Below, one piece after another: positions 20,438-33,495 of a DNA stretch of 64,000 nt. This DNA is from Aralia elata (lineage: Eukaryota; Streptophyta; Magnoliopsida; Apiales; Araliaceae): contig CM068380.1 of NCBI GenBank assembly GCA_034770075.1, positions 28,644,005 to 28,708,004 on the forward strand, read 5' to 3'. Below the pieces are notes generated by a model that did not search any database, had not been told where the DNA came from, and was given only the letters and a program-made list of their open reading frames with translations. The translations under genes were made by a program, and so were the position numbers. The stretch's first letter is position 1. Each line of letters starts with the position of its first letter.

Positions 20438-22601
20438 TGTCGACGCCGGTTTTTATTCGCTTATGCGGTATTTGTCCTCTTCCCGATTTTAGCCTTTTGA
20501 TTGAATGATTTTTTGGAAAAGGTCGGCATTAATTGTCGACGGGGTTTTGAAAGATCGTTTTTTATGATGAGCCAATTAACCAGAGTCGCCAGTTGGTATA
20601 TTTAAAATGGATGTACCAACTCATCCGAATTTTCGTTCTTTTGTAAATCGTTGGCTCATATGTGACTCCGAATTAATTGGTCTGCGAATTGAGATTCATA
20701 GAGTTCGGGGGCTTGCTTAAGTGAGGGGAAGGTGTTAGGCACCCCTCGACTTCCGTGAAACACGGTTACCGCAATCTTGATGCTTTCGTATCCTTTAATT
20801 CACGAATGTGTGTGTAGGTGCGCGTGTGTGTGTGTGTGTACCTATGTGAATGTTGTGGTGAATTTGTATGAAAGAATCATTTGGATTTTAGGGAAAATCG
20901 TGTTTTAATTTGAGAACGCTTCGGAATGTCTTTTCGGTATACACGAGAAAGCTTTATTCTTTATGAGAAAGGTTTGATTTTAATTGTCCAAAACTATGAG
21001 ATTTTTTCATTAAGTGTCGTTTTGGCAAAACAAGAGTTTTAAACCTTCGTCAAAATAGGAATCGAGATCTATACGTTGCTTTCGTGAGACGATCGGGCAA
21101 TTTCTAGAATCTCTTTCACCCTATGCACAAAGATTTAATAAAACGTTACTTATTCGCAAAATCATTTTGTGTGATGTTTGAAAACGATTTTCTTTAGCTT
21201 TTTCGTTAGATAGGAATCGACATTCATTAGCACTTCTCAAATTTTAACCTCGTGATTCTAATATCCTACTTTGATTGATTTTATGAAAGTCTTCATTGTT
21301 TTAGTTTTGAAATCAATTTTTTTGGTGTCACAAATCAAATAAAGCAATAAAAAGCGCGGGGTTATTCATGGGCATGTAAGCCATCAAAATAAACCCCAAA
21401 CGCCTACAATCCCATCTTTTCACTATGACGGGGCCTTAAATCCGATTCTCGCCTTAGCGTCGTTTTAAGGCCCGACGATTACATGTTACAAACGAGCATC
21501 TTGAATCTATCACATACATCATACCGTCCATCATCGGATTTGGACCACGGGGTCACATTCCTAGGCTCACACGAGATTAATACATGCCCACACAACGAAT
21601 ACTACATAACTAACCAACCCGGATTTATCTAATATGCCATGATATCCGGAAATGACAAATCTAAATAAATTACACCCAATAAATTATCACAAACAAGCTA
21701 GAAATTTCATCCATTGGATATCCTCGGGTTATTAGGAGGAATTTTGTTCCAATGGAACCCTCACTAATAATCCCTAATCCATGATTGTTCAACAAGATAC
21801 ATGAAAGTTATATCTAATTTACCCAAATCAATAGGACATGAATTGCTAGAACAAATAGAAATTTTCACCTTGCAATTGATCTCAAATGGATGTGAACTTA
21901 TGTATTTGAATAGGATAAAGGATGTATTTGATACAATCAAACTCAAAAGAATTAATTCCACTCTTTTTTTCTTCTTCTTTCTCCCTATTTTGTTGCAAAA
22001 TCTAGCTATTTTCTCTCTATTTCCGTGTTTTTTGCTGCTGCAGAAATTCTTCTTCTTCCAAAACTGCTGAACCTCCTGTATGCTGCCCGAAACTGGCTTA
22101 AATAGGCTGGCCAAAGCCAGCCGCAGATCTATCTGCGGCTGGTCGCAGATGGATCTGCGGCTGGCCGCAGATGGATCTGCGGCTGGCCGCAGATGGATCT
22201 GCGGCTGGCCAGCTGGCTCGCCTCCCATCGCACTCAGCTGGTAGTGCTGATTTGCTGGTTTCCGTGCTGGCGCACTTACTTGGCCGCAGATCTATCCGCG
22301 GCTGGCGGGCTTGACTTTCTCGATTTTCGTGCCACGCCTCGATTTCCGTGCCGTGACGCTGGTTTTCGCTGACAGGCTTGTATTCCGCAGTCCGGGAATT
22401 TCCGGGAGACGTGCCACCTCATTCGGAAATGCCTGCCTCGGACGGCTTTATTGCCATGTAAGCTTGGGTTGCCAAAACATTGCGGCGGTGTCGGGCGCTC
22501 GCCCTTGTGCCCGCTCCTTTGCTCCCGCAAGCCGGTTCAATTGACGATTTCGCCCTCCTGTCATGGTTAGTACAAGGAAACGCAAAATTTGGGTGTCTAC
22601 A
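20438..22601 (-). mobile_element. Tat/Ogre 5' LTR
   Basis: 2164 bp, the partner of 5023-7184. Differences seen by eye include single changes near 20453, 20600, 20650, 20950, 21090, 22092-22096, 22143, 22253, 22276, 22424 and 22452, plus one extra GT unit near 20838. The right target duplication AAGGG is at 22602-22606. Confidence 0.95.
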
Positions 22602-22606
22602 AAGGG

Positions 22607-23532
22607 TAAGCCCCTTTAGCGATCAACGACTTTTCAGATAATATAGATTTCAACATCAATCACAAAAGAACCTTTGAGTAAATAGTTACCGTACAATTCA
22701 ATCCTTCTACCATACAATGTCCCAATTAAATATAAGACATGGATTTACTGTCAAGTCTTATTTTATTTAATTATATGCATTTCGATTCCCAAATGCACAA
22801 CTCTAAATAATGCAAATTAGAAACTCCTTTCTAATTTCATTCTGCCTTGGCCAAGGACTACTAAGTTGTCATTTATCGAATCACATAGGACATTCTCATC
22901 TTTTACTAGACGTGGTAGATTCTTTATTGATCATTCACCTATCTCCATGTACAACTAATTATACCCAATCATACCCTTTGATATACCCCAAAGGTCTTAA
23001 GGGACATGTCAAAGTATAACTCATCATACACAAGATACTATGATGATCTCAAGTCCAAGGATCACTTGTACTACTATCACTAGAGGAATTCCTATTGACA
23101 GGCGAGTAAAACTCCATTAGGTATTCCTTAGCGAGTCACGTTCAGTGAACTTATTCTCCAATAAGCACCTACATACTTGCTTTAGTGTCTCCACACAAAT
23201 GATTATGAGATCAATCATCCTCTTCATAAGAGCAAGCAACGTATGTACTAATCTATCCGGATTCACTAATCCCCTTTTTAGTAATCCAACGATTAGGAAC
23301 GATTTTAGTTTGTGAGCTATCTAGAATTTAGATCTCATTAGCATAACCACCATCATGATTCTAAAAGCTTTGCTCAAAACTATGGGTTTATCACATTTAA
23401 TATAACAGCACTATGTAGATAATATAAAATGCCTTTTAAGAAAATTAATTCTTTTATTAATAACCGAATAAGATTACAAAATATATGCTACGTCATATCA
23501 AATATGATTGGCTTGTGTGCATACTACTTTCA
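22607..23532 (-). mobile_element. Copia-A 5' LTR, piece 3 of 3
   Basis: It resumes the copia LTR (compare 63041-63946) and ends ATACTACTTTCA at the edge of the copia-B gag. With the nested elements removed, the three pieces give a LTR of about 1.86 kb. The small frame at 22810-23019 reappears at 63245-63454 merely because both are copies of this LTR. Confidence 0.9.
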
Positions 23533-23855
23533 CATTATAGATCGGAAGAGCTTCTTAGATATCTCATATCTGGCCGCCCTACTCTACTCACCATACAAAT
23601 CTTAGAGGTGCAACAAAATGGTAGGTGCATTCATTTTCTTGTGTTGACGCTGTAACTTGTTACTCATGGAGGCCAACATGATGTACTGAGCCACCTGTGC
23701 ATCATCAGCCACTTTCTAAAAGTAGCAATCTCTTCCTTAGAGGCATTTTCTGCAACTATTGCAGAAAATTTCTTAACCAATTCGTATAATTCGGTCTGGT
23801 TAACTTCTCAGCATCCAATATGCTCCGCAGTGATAATGAATTAGACATTGTAAAA
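23533..23855 (-). pseudogene. gag: Copia-B gag N-terminal fragment, hit by copia-A
   Basis: On the minus strand the copy starts with M-S-N-S-L-S-L-R-S-I-L-D-A, the usual start of plant copia gag, at 23855. It then lacks the stretch present in copia-C (the K-A-E-K-L-S-Y-V-L part), resumes in the region of the UBN2-type gag domain, and is cut by the copia-A LTR at 23532. Several frame breaks make it non-coding. The rest of copia-B gag-pol must lie left of the window. Confidence 0.8.
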
Positions 23856-24489
23856 TTCTGTAAATGAAATTTGTAATTTAACAATATTAGAATGTATTCA
23901 TTTTATTAATCAACATATTAATTTAGGTCGTTATTAAAATGGTGTCTCGCACTATTTTCTTCAAACTATATGACCCTCGATATACAGTTCACCAGATCTA
24001 GTTAAAAATTTGCTAGTGAGAAAGGATCATATTGACATAAATATACATCCTTGTGTGTACACAACAAACTATAGATTTATTCAACAGGTAGACAACTTTT
24101 GTCAATTACATCTCCATGTAACTCCTTTTATTTTGCCTCTTAGATTATAATGGTCAAGTGTGTGCACATCTGAACCAATATTATCTAAGTTAAGTTAGAC
24201 CTAGCATTTTCATATAAGTGAAGAGAAAAATTCAGTCCTTGTGTGTACACAACAAAACATATATTGTTCAATTCCTTATAAACATAAAATGTATTAAAGC
24301 AACATCTTGAATATTTAATACAAGCTTTGTGTGTGCACAACAAACTCATATAAAATACTCAATACTCTATTGTTTTACCGTGCTAGAAGGTTACGCTCGA
24401 CATTTCTAATGTCCTTTTAACGTAATCAACTTAATATTTTTCTTGGAGGGTTCTTGTTATTAATGGTCTCATATTGTTTAGCACACATG

Positions 24490-24531
<42 letters not shown>

Positions 24532-25482
24532 TGTTATATTAAACATACATCACCATGTATAATAATATATTAATATATAATTAACATGCACATATAAAAT
24601 TCTATATTCTACTTGGGATGATTATGGACTTAATTCTATTTTGGTTCACTCGAGCCACCAAGTGAACCAAAAGGTCAAACCTATGGTGCAAGAACAAATA
24701 TGAACATAACTATTACATGTATCTCAGGCTCCATTACAAATGGGCATTCAGTGCTCCTACTCCTCAACTCCAATTTGCTAAGTAACTCATCCTATTACAT
24801 TCTATTTTTGATAAAACAGAAACTTTGATCAGCAGTCAAAGGAAAGTACATATGAATGAGATAGAATTTACATTAAAAAATTAGATAGGTGAGGTACGCA
24901 GACCCCATTTATGAAAACCTCATTCATTCAAGCATCCATCTAAAATTTAATCCAATCTCATTGGTCAATGATCCATAATCATCCCCTTTATTATCATACA
25001 TATCGCCACATGTATCAATAAATATTCATCTCATGAATTTAAACATTCCATATATATATATATATATTGATATCATTTAATGGGAAATAAAAGTTTGTAT
25101 GAGATTCAATTTCAAATCAAAATAAACTCTTATGTTTTACAATTCCAAATCAAAATAAATTCCTTTATTTTAATTTCTCAAAATTACAGAAAATTGGGCT
25201 GGTAGAAGCCCTAGCGCCGCGGTGCCGTAATCCAACACTATAATGCTGCAAGCCCTAGTGCTATGGCACTGGCGCTACAGAAAGTGTGTGCTACGGCGCT
25301 AGGCGCTGGCATACTGGCGCGCGCGCACTGCCCAGATCCATTTTTGGCTTTTCAGATCGCGATTTTTGCTTACTTTGCTCATAAAACACGATTTTATACA
25401 CCAATTATGCCCAATTAAATTGTTTTAAATACATACCAACATATACATAGAATTAAAATAATTAATAATTCGCATAAGGATG
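23856..25482 (-). mobile_element. Copia-B leader
   Basis: A 1.6-kb non-coding leader homologous to 1-1378 and 59944-62130. It has TGTGTRCACA motifs near 24056, 24163, 24243 and 24334, an (AT)n(AC)n microsatellite at 24494-24530, a second (AT)n near 25053-25068, and a GC-rich palindrome block at 25205-25330. No gene is supported in it. Confidence 0.82.
25205..25330. repeat. GC-rich palindrome block of copia-B leader
   Basis: Imperfect palindromes built on CTAGCGCC/GGCGCTAG and AGTGC-TATG-GCACT are repeated four or five times, ending in GGCGCGCGCGC. It lies at the position that holds GGCGCAGCTGCGCC in copia-A and GTTGACTAGTCAAC in copia-C. Confidence 0.7.
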
Positions 25483-25494
25483 GCTTTGATACCA
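25483..25494 (-). other. Copia-B primer binding site
   Basis: Minus strand TGGTATCAAAGC, one mismatch from the tRNA-Met site of copia-A, directly before the LTR edge at 25496. Confidence 0.85.
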
Positions 25495-25495
25495 C

Positions 25496-25742
25496 TGTTG
25501 GTTTGCAGAAAAACGACATACATACAATTAACGTGTACATAATAACGGAAGCATGCCATAAATCATATTTAAATTTTTTTCTACAATCTGAGGAATCACC
25601 TTATGCAATATTATTAATCAAGGAATGATGAAAGATATACTTTATGAAGATAATCAACTCCTTGATGTAATCTTCAAGTTCTACTCCTTAGATCCTCCGC
25701 GCTCATTCCAATCCTCAGACTAAACACAAGTTACTCAGTGTG
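25496..25742 (-). mobile_element. Copia-B 5' LTR, piece 1 of 3
   Basis: It starts TGTTGGTTTGC after the PBS. A solo LTR interrupts it; GTGTG at 25738-25742 is the target duplication, repeated at 28856-28860. Confidence 0.85.
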
Positions 25743-26159
25743 TGTGTAGCGATCGGGAATTTTAGCTTTCCTTGTAACCCGAGTTATGTATGAATAAAAT
25801 GAATTTTTATTTTTATTTATATTTATCTGTGTTACGTGCTTAGAGTTGTGTTGTAGTCTAGAAAATGTGCATACGTTAAATTTTATGTGTTGTTGTGTTG
25901 TTTGAGTGAATAAATCGATTTTGCAAAAATTCATAAAATCACTATTCACAAGGCACGTTTCCCGCGACACTATTCACGAGCACTATTCATGCCCGAATTT
26001 TTTTGCGTCTCTTTCGATTTTTATTAATTTTGTTAAGACGTGTATGCGAAGAAATAATTTTTCCAAGTGGCGGGAATTTTATTCGAGCTGCTTCGTGATT
26101 TAATCCATCTCCAAAATGTGTTATATGGGTGTTCCGAATAAATGGACAAATCCCATAAT

Positions 26160-26235
26160 AACTTTTGGGTAGAGTTATTTACCAAATTTGGTACATTTTA
26201 CTTTTGGGTAGAGTTATTTACCAAATTTGGTACAA
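26160..26235 (+). repeat. Direct duplication of ~34 bp
   Basis: The segment ACTTTTGGGTAGAGTTATTT plus ACCAAATTTGGTAC occurs twice, starting at about 26160 and 26209, separated by about 15 bp. The last 14 bp are an ACCAAATTTGGT palindrome. Confidence 0.9.
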
Positions 26236-28536
26236 AAGTGGGAGTATTCGGGTATATTTATCTATGTATTCGAATTAACTGGAGAGGCAATTAAGCCTCA
26301 ACCAATTAAGAGAGAGCATTAATTGAATTAGCAAATCAGATGGGGGGGGTTAGACCGTCACAGTACACCAAACATGGGATTGTTAACTTCAAAAAACATC
26401 CTCCTCAAATTCATTTTCTAGAGCTCGGGCAAAGCATTTTCAGCATATCAATACATTCCTTCCGAAGCCACCTTATCCTCCCATCAGCTCATTTTCCTTC
26501 TCATTCAAACCATCAGCATACTTCCTATTTGCAAGCAAGGATAGAGAATACAGAGAGAGAGAGAGAACTGGAAAGAGAGAAAGAAGAAAATTTGAAGAAG
26601 AAGGGAAGAAGAAGACGCACGGGAGCTAGAGGAAGGAGAAGAAGAATCCTAGTAGCTTCCATAGCACCCTTAGAAGTAAAGAGTAAGAGGTAAAATCATC
26701 TTTCCTCCATTGTTCAAGTTTTTGAGTTTTTGAAGCTTTCTTAATGGGTTTTGAGTTTCTAGAGATTTTTGGTTGTTATTGTTGGTTGTGGTTGCTTAAT
26801 ATTGTTACCAAGACACCTTTTAAGCTATTAATACCATTAAAGTGGAACAAAAACGAAGAGAAATTCGAACCATGGCTTAAAGGATGAACTTTGGATATTT
26901 TTGGACTTTTGGATTTTTGGACCTTCGGACTGTTAAAGGACTGTAAAGCCTTAATGGTGTGATTATTTTGAGTGTTTGTTGTTATATTATTGTACTTCCA
27001 TGAGTTGTAAAGATAACCTAGTTAGAATGAACCAAAAAGATGCTAAAACGAAGTCAAAGTTATGATTTGAGTAAAATGCATCATGACTGCGAAAAACAGA
27101 GTATGCATCATGACTTATGAATCCATAAAGTCCGTAACAGACCAAATTGATCGAGTAGAGAGGGAGATATAGGAGTTGGAGCGGACGGAGGTCTTAACCT
27201 TGCGATTCTGCAACTACAGAATCTGGTAACATGGCGTTGTTCCGCGCCTGGTCCGGGTTAGGTCAGGCTGGACCGGGTCGGGTCAGGTCGGACCGGGTCC
27301 GGTCCGGTCGGATCCAGTGAATTTTTCCTGCGAGTCCAAAACTTATATTTTTGTACAAAATGATTAGAGACGCTTATTAATTGTACCCTATTAAATGTTA
27401 AAGACTTAGTTAATTTATAAAGCGGATATCATTAATCGAATTACTATTCCCATTTGGTAGTCATAGTGGCAATCAATGTATTTTGATGATGTGATGACTG
27501 TATTGAATCTAGTCCTTACGTGACTAATAATTATGACGATTTTAATGAACTGTAGGGTATTATTTTTGAAGGACGATTAACCTCAAGATTTTAACGCACG
27601 CGCAAGGCAAGTTCCTTACTCGACCCTTATTTAATTGTGCGAGTTTTCCTTAACTCATTTATCTATCGAGCAAGTCTCCTATCTTATTCAAGTTATTATT
27701 GTGCAAGCTTACTTATCCTACTCAAAATTATATTCAAGCAAATATTATTTATTGAGCAAGCTTATTGAGCTTCTTGACTCCGTTCAAGTTACTTATCAAT
27801 TTAGCAATTAGTGTGCTAGTATTCATACTTTTATTCAAGTATTGCAATGAAAGCCCATTTCATGCAATGTTATATATTGTGTGATTCCAAAGATTATGAA
27901 TTGTTATTCATTCAAGATATTATTGATGCTATTATGCATGTTGTTGAACCTTAAAGTTATTTATCCCATAAACTATTTGAAAGCTATGTCAAAGCTAATT
28001 GTTCTAGGAGCACACTTATTGATTTGTTTATTGAAGTGAGCTTAAGTCCTCCAACTATTATTTTTGTTAAGTAAAACTGTCCGATCAAATTGTTTTGGTC
28101 CGGACTCCCATGTAAAGCTGAGAAGAACAACCTTCATAGCAGGGAAAATTGTATAAACGTCGGGGAACCGACATGCGCGTAAATGGAAAATGTAAGGCTT
28201 ATGCATAACGCCAGGTACCTTAGGCTGATCACCTATTGTACCAGTTTTGTGGATTATCATATCAATTTCCAGTAATTCTATATAGAGTTCGATGCCTTGG
28301 TGCTCACTCAGTATTGATTAGTCCCTTTCTTTAGGAAACTTTAAAATCTTTGGATACTTCAGAAATCCTTCGGTTCATAGCAACCACTATAACGGTGGTA
28401 AAAGAAGTTGTTTATTTCCTTGAGTTAGGTAAATTTTTTACTTCTGTGAGCTAAAGTCATTCACGTGATTATTCACTGCTATTATACTTGCGGAGCAAAT
28501 TTGTTGCTCACCCTTACTTTTTTTAAAATATTTCAG

Positions 28537-28598
28537 TTAGTGCGGCACGTGGCGAGAGCTCAGGAAAAGATAAGGGAAAGGGGAAAGCCACTGATTAG
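28537..28598 (+). other. 62-nt exon-like frame with KGKGK terminus (LTR copy 2)
   Basis: It follows the acceptor TATTTCAG (28536) and branch-point-like GCTCACC. The frame is open to TAG and ends G-K-D-K-G-K-G-K-A-T-D. The donor would be at 26690. Confidence 0.5.
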
Positions 28599-28860
28599 TT
28601 GTATTTTGTTGTTCTAGAATTACCGTTTGTATTAAGACTTATTAATTGATGTTGTGTATTAGGACATATTTACCCTTATGTATTATGCTGTGTTTTGCAA
28701 TAGTCTTGGTTTCGAGACTTGGGACAGGATTATTTATGTTATATTAATATAAATATTCCTTTATTCCGCTATGAGTTATCAATTGTATCATGCTTGTATT
28801 AGATAGTGATGAACCAGGTCCATGGCTCAGGAGACCCGGATTTGGGGGCGTCACAGTGTG

Positions 28861-29055
28861 CAGCACTCTAAAGGTGATCTACCAAGAGAATATGATTGAA
28901 GAAGTTGATTTTAAGTTTTTCCAAATCTTGGGTGGCTAGCCCTAATTCTCTCTCTCCTAACTCCTTAGGTTGTAGAGAATGTGTTACGTAGTATCTCTAT
29001 ACTCACAGTAACATTCACACTTAATCTATCATAAGGCCTCTCCTTATATAGACTT
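28861..29055 (-). mobile_element. Copia-B 5' LTR, piece 2 of 3
   Basis: Short middle piece between two Ty3 insertions; compare 62430-62600. GACTT at 29051-29055 is the target duplication of the element that follows and recurs at 51287-51291. Confidence 0.85.
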
Positions 29056-29573
29056 TGTAATAACCCAAGTTTTCGATATTAATTTAAATACGAAATTTTG
29101 CGAATAATATTTTTTTATATAATATTATTTTTATTATATATCAAAATGAATATAGTAATACGTACAAGGTAAAACATATGTGAATATGTGGTAAATATAT
29201 ATTTATTTATTACATAAATTATTGCAAATAAATTTCTTGAGAAAAAAATAGTTGATTATTAGAAATTATATTCTTTTCATAAATTAATTTTGTAGTAAAG
29301 ACATTTTATTATTTATTTTCTATGAAAATATGATTAATGTATTATTTAAATAATATATGTATATTTTAAGAATATTTTAAGTATTAATGTTATTGTTATG
29401 ATTATTATCTGGTTATATGAATATTAATAAATTTATTTATTTTAAATTGATTAAGAATGGTAAATGAGGTAAAGATAAATGACTAATCAAAACCCTAACT
29501 TAATCTATGAATATGGATTTGCATGTTAAATACATTTATAATTTTATTTATTTTTAAAAATATGTATGTTTGT

Positions 29574-29631
<58 letters not shown>

Positions 29632-32600
29632 ATATATATATGGACAATAAGAATTTTTAGTAAGGATTTGAATATTAAAGAAATGTATTGTTATATTCGC
29701 ATTTAAAAGTATGAGTGTTATATTATATGATTAATGATAAGTGATTAGGAAACCCTAATTTTAGAAAACCCTAATTATAATTTAGAAACCCTAATTCTTA
29801 AATTAGAAAACCCTAATTAATATTTTTTATTAAATCCTAAACCTAATTTGCAAATCCTAGAATTATTTGACAAATCGTAAGGATTAAAACCTAATGGTTA
29901 AACCCTAGAAACATAAGAAATGACAAGAATGCCTTTAAAATTATTTGAAAAATGACTAAAAAGCCATTTTTATTTTCTTTAATAAAGGTGGAGTCTAAAT
30001 CTTGCCAAAATATTGGTGAGTCACCAAGTCAAGATCTCACATGTGCTCTAAATCTCTCCAATCAGCCAAATATTGACACCTATACCAGCCATGTGCAATG
30101 AATCAAAAGATTTGATTTTAAAGAAAGATTAAAGAATTAGAAAACCTAAACTTACTTCCTTATCCATACCCAAGTCTCTCTCTCTCTCTCCTAAGCCACA
30201 AAATTTTCTCTCAAACTCAGTCACAAGATAAGCGCAAAACACCTCATAGCAAGACAAGATCAGAATCAAAAAGTGGAAATCAAAAATTGATCAAGAAGGT
30301 ATAAACCCTAACCTTCATGCTAAATCTTGAAGGCTTGTGTAGATTTCATGATTAAGTGTTTAAATATGTGATATATTATGTTATTTGGTGATTTGGGTTG
30401 ATAAAACATAGATCCATAACATCTAAATGCATGAGAATGAAGATTTAAGAAAACTGTTCAAAGTATAAAAAAAATGGTCTGATAGTCAAATGTCAGAGGC
30501 CATAGATCTTGACCTGTTAATTATTTGATGTGTTTAGAGCTTTGTAGTTGTACTCTATTATGAGGTTAACAAACTGGAAGTGGAATCATGATCATAGCAT
30601 ATCCAGATTTCAAGTTATTAATGGTCAAATATGGGTCGATCAAATTGAAAATCCAATTTTATGGAAATTCCAGAAAATTGAAGAACAAGCTCTGACAGGC
30701 CGTTTGACTGGCTTAGATCTTGCTCATGTTATGTTCCTAAGCTTAACTAGTGTATTACTTTTGAACCTTGGCATGTATACTACATGTTTGTCATACTAGA
30801 ACACTTAAAAAAACACAGGATCAAAGTTATTAAAGACCAAAAAGCTTTGACCAACACTGACTTCAAATCTGGAAATTCCACAATTGAAGAACAACTTTGG
30901 ACAGCTATTTGACCAGGCTAGATCTCTCATATGTGATGTATTTAAACCCCAAACTTGTTATAGGCTTATAGTACTACATCAGTACTACACCAGTGATACA
31001 CTTACTTGCCTAGAAAATTAACCAAATCGAATCTACATCCGGTCAAAGTAGCCTCCTCAGCGTTGACCAAGCTGTTCTTCATGGGCTGAAGAACAGCTAT
31101 AGCGACGGTTGCTGTCGCGATAGGCCTTTAGCAACGGTTTTGAATAATAATAATAATAATTAATTCAAATAAATAGAAATAAATATAAAATAATTACTAA
31201 AAATTCATAATTAAGTTTTAAAAATTATTTTAAGTTATAAAAATTAACTTTTAATATTTTGACATAAATTTCATTAATATTTTAAGGATATTAAGGTTTT
31301 AAAAAATATTTTAAGTTATAATAAATAACTTTTAATATTTTGATGAAAATTTCATTAATATTTTAATATGGATGATAATAATAATTGTATTAAATAAATT
31401 ATTTAAAAATGGTTTTAATGTTTTAAAAATCATTTAAAGGTGAAATAAATATTTTAAAGATATTTTAAGTTATAATAAATAACCTTCAATATTTTGAAAT
31501 GAATTAAATTAATATTTTAATATTAATAGTAATTATTTAAAAATTATTTTAATATTTTAAAAATTATTTAAAGGTGATAATAATGTTTTAAAAATGCTTT
31601 AAGTTATAATAAATAACTTTTAATATTTTGAAATGGATTTCATTAATATTTTAAATATATTAATGATAATGAAATTATTTAGCAATTAAATCATTATAAA
31701 TGATATTAATATTTAAAAAATCATTATAAATGATATATATTAATGTTTGGAAAATTATTACGAGCTTCTGAAAAAAATATTATAAATGATAATTAAATTA
31801 TCTAAAATAATATTGAAGCTTTTAAATAAAGTTTTATTGAAAATAAACTCGTTGATTATCCGATAACGCAATCGGGACATTGAAATGATACCGAAATCAA
31901 ACAAGATTGTCATAGTTTGACTTGATACATGTTCTTATACGTTTTAATGACTGATATGAATACGCGATAATGTGTTTAAGCTGTATAATGATTGCAAATA
32001 GCAGTATTATGTGTTAAGATATATTATTCTAATTAAAAGAATAATCTTATTGATGATAGGTCTTTGTATTAAAGATTAAATTAAATTGTGTAGCAATAAG
32101 CAGCAATCAAGGCAAGTATCTAAACCTTATGCACTACTTTTATTTCGTGCAAACATGTATATGTTATGCAAGTTTCTTAACTCAATCTCTTATTGAGCAA
32201 TTATCTTAACCCTTGCATTTACTTTATGCAATGGATCCATATGTTATGCAAGTTTCAATACTCTTTTAATGTGCAAGTATTCTTGAACTTTATTTAAGCT
32301 ATCTATTGATTTCAAATATCTTGATATTGTCTCATGTGATGCATTTATAATCAAAATTGTTCTGTTCTTTGTGCAAGTGTCCTCACTTGTACAAATTATT
32401 ATAATTATCATAAATTCAAAATTCTTTGACATGATAAGTTTTGATACATACTATTAAATTTTGGTATGTATACATGATTTAAAGGTTGTTTAAGCTATTT
32501 AACTCGGCTAGACATAGTTTGAAATGTATTATTGAGTATGATTGTTTATGATAAAGTCGTCCAACTAAATTGCTTTAGGTAGGACTCCAGACTGAGTATG

Positions 32601-33277
32601 AACAACTTGTAATAGGGAAATATTTTTACGCCCAAGGCGGTTATGATGAACGCAAATGTCGTTCCAACATGTGGTGTTGATCAATACAGGGCATGAGGGC
32701 TGATCACCCAATATGTCCGTAAGCTATGACGGTTTGTAGATGAATTTCTGTATAAACCTTTTCAAACTTGAAAATAAAAGTTCATGGTATATTGACCGCT
32801 CACCACTCATAGTCACTACGTTGTTTCAAAAATGTAAAGGATTTGATATGTTATTAAGAATTATTTCAAATGACTTCACAACTATTGATTCGTTATAGAA
32901 GTAGTCCTTAAAGAAAACATTTATTTCTTTCAGCTAATGTTTATTAATTGTTACTACTTGCTGAGCAATTAAATGCTCATTCTTGCTTTAAAATTAAATA
33001 TTTTCAGCTAAGTGTGATCGACTAGAAGACTCTAGTAAAGACAAAGGAAAAGGAAAGCTGAAGGAATAAGTTGTATGCTGTTATTTGTAATATTTAGACT
33101 TTGGTGTGGTGATAATATAATATCTATCATGTAATAATATACTTTAAAGGTCGTCGTACCTGGGGATTAGACAACTCTGATATAATACTTAAGTTTGTAA
33201 TATATTAAACTGTTTGAATGATTGGTATCCTGTAACACCAAGTACAGGTTTCAAGTACCCGGATTTGGGGCGTCACA
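29056..33277 (+). mobile_element. 5' LTR of the gag-only element
   Basis: 4222 bp, starting TGTAATAACCCAAG and ending GGGCGTCACA. It includes (TA)n at 29579-29640, a CT-rich leader near 30170-30298 with donor GAAG/GTATAA at 30299, a GCGAC...GTCGC palindrome near 31100-31125, a CAAGTTTCT-repeat part (32105-32400), the GGACTCC...CTGATCACCC block (32580-32712) and the exon-like frame at 33008-33069. About 390 bp at 30415-30800 are missing from the 3' LTR. The frame at 30548-30799 lies in that extra piece and shows no motif. Confidence 0.9.
33008..33069 (+). other. 62-nt exon-like frame with KGKGK terminus (LTR copy 3)
   Basis: Acceptor TATTTTCAG ends at 33007. The frame runs to TAA and ends S-K-D-K-G-K-G-K-L-K-E. 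The 3' LTR copy is 51016-51077. Confidence 0.55.
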
Positions 33278-33280
33278 AGT

Positions 33281-33292
33281 TGGTATCAGAGC
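33281..33292 (+). other. Primer binding site of the gag-only element
   Basis: TGGTATCAGAGC, the initiator tRNA-Met complement, three bases after the LTR end. Confidence 0.9.
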
Positions 33293-33495
33293 TTTAGGTT
33301 AGAAACCTTATGTGGAGGATACCTTAGGCTATAACCTTAGGCTAGATAGAAGCGTTGAAAAACAAACAACTCAAATAGAGTTTAAAGGAAATGAATTAAC
33401 GAAATTCATTATAAAACGAAATAAAAGTAACTTATATAAAACTATTATTTGTTATGTGTGTATATTATGTACTAATCAAGACAATTTTTGTATAG

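Larger units (their letters stand above)
5023..22601 (-). mobile_element. Complete Tat/Ogre-type Ty3/gypsy element, 17.6 kb, with antisense genes
   Basis: The element has LTRs of 2162 and 2164 bp, TG...CA ends and a perfect 5-bp target duplication AAGGG (5018-5022, 22602-22606). Retroelement genes run on the minus strand: PBS 20418-20435, gag 19635-18814, gag/protease 18872-16878, RT/RNase H/RNase H/integrase 16337-12869, 3' UTR, PPT 7185-7200 and 3' LTR. The archaeal-like RNase H between the first RNase H and integrase, the gag-pro/pol intron, the size and the antisense ORFs all point to the Tat clade. The LTRs differ by about a dozen substitutions and one GT-repeat unit by eye, so insertion is recent. 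It sits inside the copia-A LTR. Confidence 0.95.
25743..28855 (+). mobile_element. Solo LTR of a Ty3 element, 3.1 kb
   Basis: The sequence runs from TGTGTAGCGATCGGG (or two bases later, since the GTGTG target repeat makes the edge ambiguous) to GGGGGCGTCACA, flanked by GTGTG. No internal region follows. It shares its 3' half layout with the other Ty3 LTRs: a purine-rich leader (26540-26689) with donor AGAG/GTAAAA at 26690, a GC-rich repeat block (27218-27320), CAAG-repeat part (27600-27840), the GGACTCC...CTGATCACC block (28090-28245) and the 62-nt exon-like frame (28537-28598). The 117-aa frame at 26340-26693 mostly translates GA-rich leader. Confidence 0.88.

Noticed and set aside
22810..23019. 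69-aa frame found almost unchanged at 63245-63454
   Set aside because: Both are copies of the same copia LTR. The copia-B LTR copy (about 51848-52060) does not keep it open, and it runs against the element's transcription.
26340..26693. 117-aa arginine/glutamate-rich frame in a solo LTR
   Set aside because: Most of it translates a GA-rich leader. Joining it to the 62-nt exon across the predicted intron would give a stop at once, so it is not the missing first exon.
30548..30799. 83-aa frame in the 5' LTR of the gag-only element
   Set aside because: It lies in the block absent from the 3' LTR, and has no motif and no relative in the window.
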